DNA of 64,000 nucleotides from Streptomyces inusitatus (GTDB lineage: Bacteria > Actinomycetota > Actinomycetes > Streptomycetales > Streptomycetaceae): NCBI RefSeq assembly GCF_014651115.1, contig NZ_BMWG01000006.1, forward strand, positions 62,001-126,000, given 5' to 3'. The notes below the pieces were generated by a model. That model saw only the letters and a list, made by a program, of their open reading frames with translations. It had not been told where the DNA came from and ran no database searches. The position numbers and the translations under genes are program-made. Position 1 is the first letter of the stretch. Each line of letters opens with the position of its first letter. Shown in pieces: positions 60,417-64,000 of the stretch.

Positions 60417-61910
60417 ATGAAGAGAATCGCGGCTCTCGGCGCGTTCGCTCTCTCGCTCGCCGCCCTTGGCCCCGCGCCGAGTGGGGACCGGGACGGATTG
60501 GACCGATTCCGGAATCAGTCCGTCGAATGGGCCGTGTGCGCGGACGCCCCTCTCGCCGCCAGCGGGACGGAATGCGCCCGGATCACCGTCCCGCTCGACT
60601 ACGGCGAGCCGACGGGGCGCACCATCGAGATCGCCGTCTCGCGCATCGCGTCGAAGGACCCCTCGAAACGGCGCGGGATCCTCCAGACCAATCCGGGCGG
60701 GCCCGGGGAACGGGGGCTGGGGATGCCGGGGAAGCTGCGGCGAACGATGCCCGCGGAGGTGGCGTCCGCGTACGACATCATCGGCATGGACGCGCGGGGC
60801 ATCGGCGAGAGCACCCCCCTCGACTGCGGTTTGAAGCGCAGCAGTTGGCTGCTGTACGCGCCGGGGGCGGACCGGCCCGGGTTCGACGAGAGCGTGCGGC
60901 GCTCCCGCGAGGACGCGCGCGCATGCTGGGAGAAGCGCCCCGACCTGCTGCCGCATCTGTCGACGCGGAACATCGCCCGGGACGTGGACATCGTCCGCGC
61001 CGCGCTGGGCGAGCGGAGAACCTCGTGGTTCGGACAGTCGTACGGAACGGTGCTGGGCTCCGTCTACGCCGAGCTGTTCCCGCACCGGGTCGACCGGCTG
61101 GTCCTCGACAGCGCCCCCGACCCCGCCGAATACCCGCTGGAGACGGTACGCCGCTCGGGCCCCGCCAACGAGCGCGCCCTCGACGACTTCGCGGCCTGGG
61201 CCGCGCCGAGACACCGGGAGTACGGACTCGGCACCACGCCCACGGCCGTCCGCGCCGGGGTCCACGCGACGATCGAGCGGGCGGCGAGGGAGCCGATCAG
61301 CGTCGGTGGACACCGGCTCACCGACCATGAGCTGCCCCTGCTGCTTCTGGTCACGGTCGGCGACGACACCCTGAACCCTGAGTTCGCCGCCCTGCTCGGT
61401 CTCCTGCGGGACGCCGCCGACGGGAAACCGGTCACCGTGCCGGGCCGGCTGACCGGGGTCCTGGACCTGCTCTTCACCGGAGCCGGTACGGCCCGGGCGG
61501 CGGACTACGCGGCCCAGCTGGGAATCTTCTGCGCCGACGCCGCCATGCCCCGCGACCCCGAACACTACTGGCGGGCGGTGGAACGCAGCCGCCACTCCCA
61601 GCCGGTCTTCGGCCCGCTGACCCACGCGCCGCTGCCCTGCGCGTTCTGGAAGGACATGCCGCGCGAATCCCCGACCCTCATCGACAACACGACCCCGGCA
61701 CTCCAGATCCAGGCGACCGGGGACACCCGCACCGCCTATGCCTCAGGGCTCGGGATGCACCGGGCCATGCGCGCCTCAAGGCTGGTGACCGTCTCCGCCA
61801 GGGCGCACGCGATCTACCTCAATCATCCCGGCGAATGCGCCCGGCGGGCTGTCAACGCCTATCTGCTGCACGGTGAATTGCCGGCCCGGGACATCGTCTG
61901 CGCCCCATGA
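60417..61910 (+). CDS. Secreted alpha/beta hydrolase, TAP-like (tripeptidyl aminopeptidase type)
   Basis: This 497-residue exported hydrolase has a short signal peptide (KRIAALGAFALSLAALGPAPS). The alpha/beta-hydrolase domain includes ILQTNPGGPGERGLG (oxyanion region), YDIIGMDARGIGEST, SWFGQSYGTVLGSVYAELFP (nucleophile GQSYG, ~197-201) and a C-terminal TAP-like segment PALQIQATGDTRTAYASG with the final His in ARAHAIYLNHPGECARRAVNAYL. It resembles Streptomyces SlpD/Tap peptidases. Confidence 0.92.
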   Translation: MKRIAALGAFALSLAALGPAPSGDRDGLDRFRNQSVEWAVCADAPLAASGTECARITVPLDYGEPTGRTIEIAVSRIASKDPSKRRGILQTNPGGPGERGLGMPGKLRRTMPAEVASAYDIIGMDARGIGESTPLDCGLKRSSWLLYAPGADRPGFDESVRRSREDARACWEKRPDLLPHLSTRNIARDVDIVRAALGERRTSWFGQSYGTVLGSVYAELFPHRVDRLVLDSAPDPAEYPLETVRRSGPANERALDDFAAWAAPRHREYGLGTTPTAVRAGVHATIERAAREPISVGGHRLTDHELPLLLLVTVGDDTLNPEFAALLGLLRDAADGKPVTVPGRLTGVLDLLFTGAGTARAADYAAQLGIFCADAAMPRDPEHYWRAVERSRHSQPVFGPLTHAPLPCAFWKDMPRESPTLIDNTTPALQIQATGDTRTAYASGLGMHRAMRASRLVTVSARAHAIYLNHPGECARRAVNAYLLHGELPARDIVCAP

Positions 61911-61916
61911 GAGCGA

Positions 61917-62573
61917 GTGTCCCGACGGCCGTCGGTCGACGTGCTGAAGCGGGCTGTACGCGGGACAATAGGCCACCCGGGACAATGGCGATCGAATCGC
62001 CGCGCACTGGGGGGCCGTGTCATCCTCTACTTGATTCTCGTCTGCGACGTACTCTTCTGGATCTTCCTTGCCGGCGGCCTGGCCGCGCGCTACGCCGCCG
62101 GTTGGCGGGTCCTCGGCGGTGCGCTGCTGCTGTGCGTCCCGCTGATCGATGTGGTGCTGCTGGGGGCCACCGTCCTCAGCATCCGGAACGGTGCCGAGCC
62201 GACCGTCTGGCACGGCCTGTCGGCGGCCTACCTCGGCATGACCGTGGTCTACGGGCACGGCGTCGTCCGCTGGGCGGACGCGAAGTTCGCGCGCCGCTTC
62301 GGCGGGGCCGTCGCCGAGCCGCGTCCCGAGCTGTACGGCCGGGCGGCCGTCGCGGACGCCTGGAAGTCCTGGCTCAGGTTTCTGCTGGCCTATGCGATCA
62401 GTGTCGGCATGATCTTCGGGCTGGTGGTGCTGGTCGGCACCCTCGACGAAGGCGCTCCGCTGCTGGTCTGGCTCAACCCGCTGACCAAGGTGCTTGTCTA
62501 CAGTCTTATTTGGCCCATCGTGGCCACTGTCCGGCCTGGCAAGGCGCCGGAGGCGGCGGAGGGGAATCGCTGA
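61917..62573 (+). CDS. Four-span membrane protein, unknown function
   Basis: This protein of about 218 residues starts at GTG 61917; a GTG 24 bases on is possible. Spans: VILYLILVCDVLFWIFLAGGL, VLGGALLLCVPLIDVVLLGATVL, HGLSAAYLGMTVVYGHGVV and LRFLLAYAISVGMIFGLVVLVG, with a fifth hydrophobic stretch VLVYSLIWPIVATV. The basic N-terminus faces the cytoplasm. I recognise no family. It follows the hydrolase by six bases and is likely co-transcribed. Confidence 0.75.
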   Translation: MSRRPSVDVLKRAVRGTIGHPGQWRSNRRALGGRVILYLILVCDVLFWIFLAGGLAARYAAGWRVLGGALLLCVPLIDVVLLGATVLSIRNGAEPTVWHGLSAAYLGMTVVYGHGVVRWADAKFARRFGGAVAEPRPELYGRAAVADAWKSWLRFLLAYAISVGMIFGLVVLVGTLDEGAPLLVWLNPLTKVLVYSLIWPIVATVRPGKAPEAAEGNR

Positions 62574-62603
62574 CCGAGGGACCGAGGGACCGAGGGACCG
62601 AGA
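62572..62603. repeat. 8-bp tandem repeat gaccgagg, four copies
   Basis: Three perfect copies and one with a final base change, beginning inside the stop of the membrane protein gene. Likely slippage. Confidence 0.85.
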
Positions 62604-62624
62604 GGCCCGGGGGCAAAAACAAAA

Positions 62625-62650
62625 GGCAAGGAGGGAATCCTCTCCTTGCC
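62625..62650 (+). terminator. Terminator hairpin
   Basis: GGCAAGGAG / CTCCTTGCC, a perfect 9-bp stem with an 8-base loop, preceded by an A-rich stretch. It ends the hydrolase/membrane protein transcript before the glycosyltransferase. Confidence 0.8.
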
Positions 62651-62773
62651 ACTCTCAAGTTATAGCGCGGTGGGGGGCTTGCGGCAAGGCCCCGGTGGTC
62701 CCGCAGAATCGTCGGCCTGAGCCGGAATCCGATCGGTTCGGAATCCGTGGAGACCAGGATTCAGGAGTGACGA

Positions 62774-63985
62774 ATGCGCGTTTTGCTGTCCACTTACGGA
62801 TCGCGCGGCGATGTCGAGCCGCTGGTGGGACTCGCCGTCCGGCTGCGGGAGTTCGGTGCGGAGGTGCGGGTGTGCGCGCCGCCGGACGAGGACTTCGCGC
62901 GGAGGCTGGCCGGGGTCGGGGTGCCGATGACGCCGGTTTATCAGTCGGCGCGGGCGCTGACGAAGGCCGTGCACGCGCCGGGGGATCTGCCCCGGCGGGC
63001 GGCCGAGTTGATCGCCGGTCAGCTCGACCCGCTGCGAGAGGCGGGCGAGGGGTGCGACGTACTGGTGGCGACCGGCGCGATGCCTGCGATGGCGGGGGCT
63101 CTGTCGGTGGCGGAGAAGCTGGGCGTCCCCGCCGTGTCGGTGACCTTTCAGCAGCTCACACTGCCTTCGCCGTACCATGCGCCGCTGGCGTATCCGGGCC
63201 GTCCCTTCCCGCCGGGGGTGACCGACAGCCGGAAGCTGTGGGAGCTGGACGCCGAGAGCGTCAACGCGCTCTTCGGCGAGGCGCTCAACACCGGCCGGGC
63301 GTCGATCGGGCTGCCGCCGGTGGCGGACGTACGCGACTATGTCGTCGGCGACCGCCCCTGGCTGGCGACGGACCCGGTCCTGGACCCGTGGCTGACCCCC
63401 GCCGACCTCGACCCCGTCCAGACCGGTGCGTGGATCCAGCCGGACGAACGCCCGCTCGACGCCGGGCTGCTGTCCTTCCTGGACGCCGGGGAACCGCCGG
63501 TCTACGTCGGCTTCGGCAGCATGCCCATGCACACCTCGGCGGACGCCGCGCGCGTGGCGATCGATGCCGTCCGCGCCCAGGGCCGCCGTGTACTGCTCTC
63601 CCACGGCTGGGCCGATCTCTCCCCGATCGACGGCCAGGCCGACTGCTTCGCCGTCGGCGAGGCCAACCACCAGGCCCTCTTCCCCCGCGTCGCCGCCGTC
63701 GTCCACCACGGCGGCGCGGGCACCACCACCACAGCCGCCCGCGCCGGCGTGCCCCAGGTCGTCGTCCCCCAGGCCGTCGACCAGCCCTACTGGGCCGCCC
63801 GCGTCACCGACCTCGGCATCGGCGCGGCCCACGCCGGGCCGACCCCGACCTTCGCGTCCCTGTCCGCCGCCCTCGACACGGCCCTGCTGCCCGGGACCCT
63901 CGCGCGGGCGACCGCTGTCGCGGGCACGGTCCGTACGGACGGGACGACGGTGGCGGCGAGGCTGTTGCTGGAGGGGGTGGGGTGA
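62774..63985 (+). CDS. GT1-family (GtfB-like) glycosyltransferase
   Basis: This is a 403-residue glycosyltransferase of the UDP/NDP-sugar type that modifies antibiotics and other small acceptors. The N-terminal RVLLSTYGSRGDVEPLVGLAVRLREFGAEVRVCAPP is very typical, as are PVYVGFGSMPMHT and the C-terminal donor-binding LFPRVAAVVHHGGAGTTTTAARAGVPQVVVPQAVDQPYWAARVTDLGIG. It is soluble and single. ATG 62774 is the start, although the SD is weak (AGGAGT region). The gene ends 15 bases before the window edge. Confidence 0.94.
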   Translation: MRVLLSTYGSRGDVEPLVGLAVRLREFGAEVRVCAPPDEDFARRLAGVGVPMTPVYQSARALTKAVHAPGDLPRRAAELIAGQLDPLREAGEGCDVLVATGAMPAMAGALSVAEKLGVPAVSVTFQQLTLPSPYHAPLAYPGRPFPPGVTDSRKLWELDAESVNALFGEALNTGRASIGLPPVADVRDYVVGDRPWLATDPVLDPWLTPADLDPVQTGAWIQPDERPLDAGLLSFLDAGEPPVYVGFGSMPMHTSADAARVAIDAVRAQGRRVLLSHGWADLSPIDGQADCFAVGEANHQALFPRVAAVVHHGGAGTTTTAARAGVPQVVVPQAVDQPYWAARVTDLGIGAAHAGPTPTFASLSAALDTALLPGTLARATAVAGTVRTDGTTVAARLLLEGVG

Positions 63986-64000
63986 GAGGGGGTTATTCGG

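Noticed and set aside
1..64000. tRNA or rRNA genes
   Set aside because: I looked for T-loop (GGTTCRAAYCC-like) signatures and found none I could support.

Overview
The window is high-GC actinobacterial DNA and almost certainly a Streptomyces chromosome. The evidence is the strong third-position G/C bias, frequent GTG and TTG starts with 4-nt stop/start overlaps, a complete conservon (CvnA-D-type operon), a SARP regulator, a Ku protein with a Lys-rich tail, a lon gene behind an HspR-type (HAIR) inverted repeat, and many MarR/TetR/MerR/HxlR regulators. I saw no tRNA, rRNA, CRISPR array or intact insertion sequence. The only signs of decay are two small gene remnants.

Layout. 1-3.0 kb: a minus-strand, tightly coupled ECF sigma factor / zinc-finger membrane protein (likely anti-sigma) / ABC ATPase / ABC permease operon that runs off the left edge. 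3.1-5.5 kb: lon. 5.6-9 kb: a Cys-rich pentapeptide-repeat protein, a secreted GH25 lysozyme, a MarR regulator and a PP2C-like protein. 9.3-15 kb: the conservon plus a styrene-monooxygenase-like flavoprotein. 15-22 kb: an NlpC/P60 hydrolase, a MerR regulator, a DinB protein, a TetR/AurF-like diiron oxygenase pair, an ADP-ribosylglycohydrolase and a Uma2-type nuclease. 22-30 kb: a minus-strand cell-envelope block (HEAT protein, zinc ribbon, lipoprotein, sensor kinase, FtsW/RodA, class B PBP).

30-34 kb: an NHEJ locus with separate polymerase and ligase genes plus a methyltransferase, divergent from ku. 34-40 kb: a VOC protein, a VanZ protein, a large secreted subtilase and an aldo/keto reductase. 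40.5-49.1 kb: an eight-gene plus-strand operon. It holds two GT2 glycosyltransferases, a UPF0104/MprF-type membrane protein, a class III aminotransferase, an NAD-dependent epimerase, a UbiA enzyme with the motif of polyprenyl-phosphate phosphoribosyltransferases, a membrane-anchored EEP-fold hydrolase and a methyltransferase. It ends at a perfect 14-bp-stem terminator and is preceded by ten consecutive 11-bp units, each carrying an (A/G)ATA core. I infer an undescribed polyprenyl-phosphate-linked (amino)glycolipid or surface-glycan pathway.

49-54 kb: a secreted trypsin-like protease / SGNH esterase / FG-GAP fusion and an ABC transporter remnant. 54-64 kb: TetR with an F420-type oxidoreductase, the SARP, GNAT, HxlR/RidA, and an RlmA/TlrB-type 23S rRNA methyltransferase. 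That methyltransferase is preceded by a putative leaderless 12-residue leader peptide and two strong hairpins, which looks like ribosome-mediated attenuation. The window closes with TauE/SafE, a DUF6624-like protein, a secreted TAP-type hydrolase, a membrane protein and a GT1 glycosyltransferase.

The best candidates for new biology are the 40.4-49.1 kb operon with its 11-bp array, the attenuator at 58.6-58.75 kb, and the protease-esterase fusion at 49.5-52.9 kb. All functions are read from motifs and context; no database search was possible.
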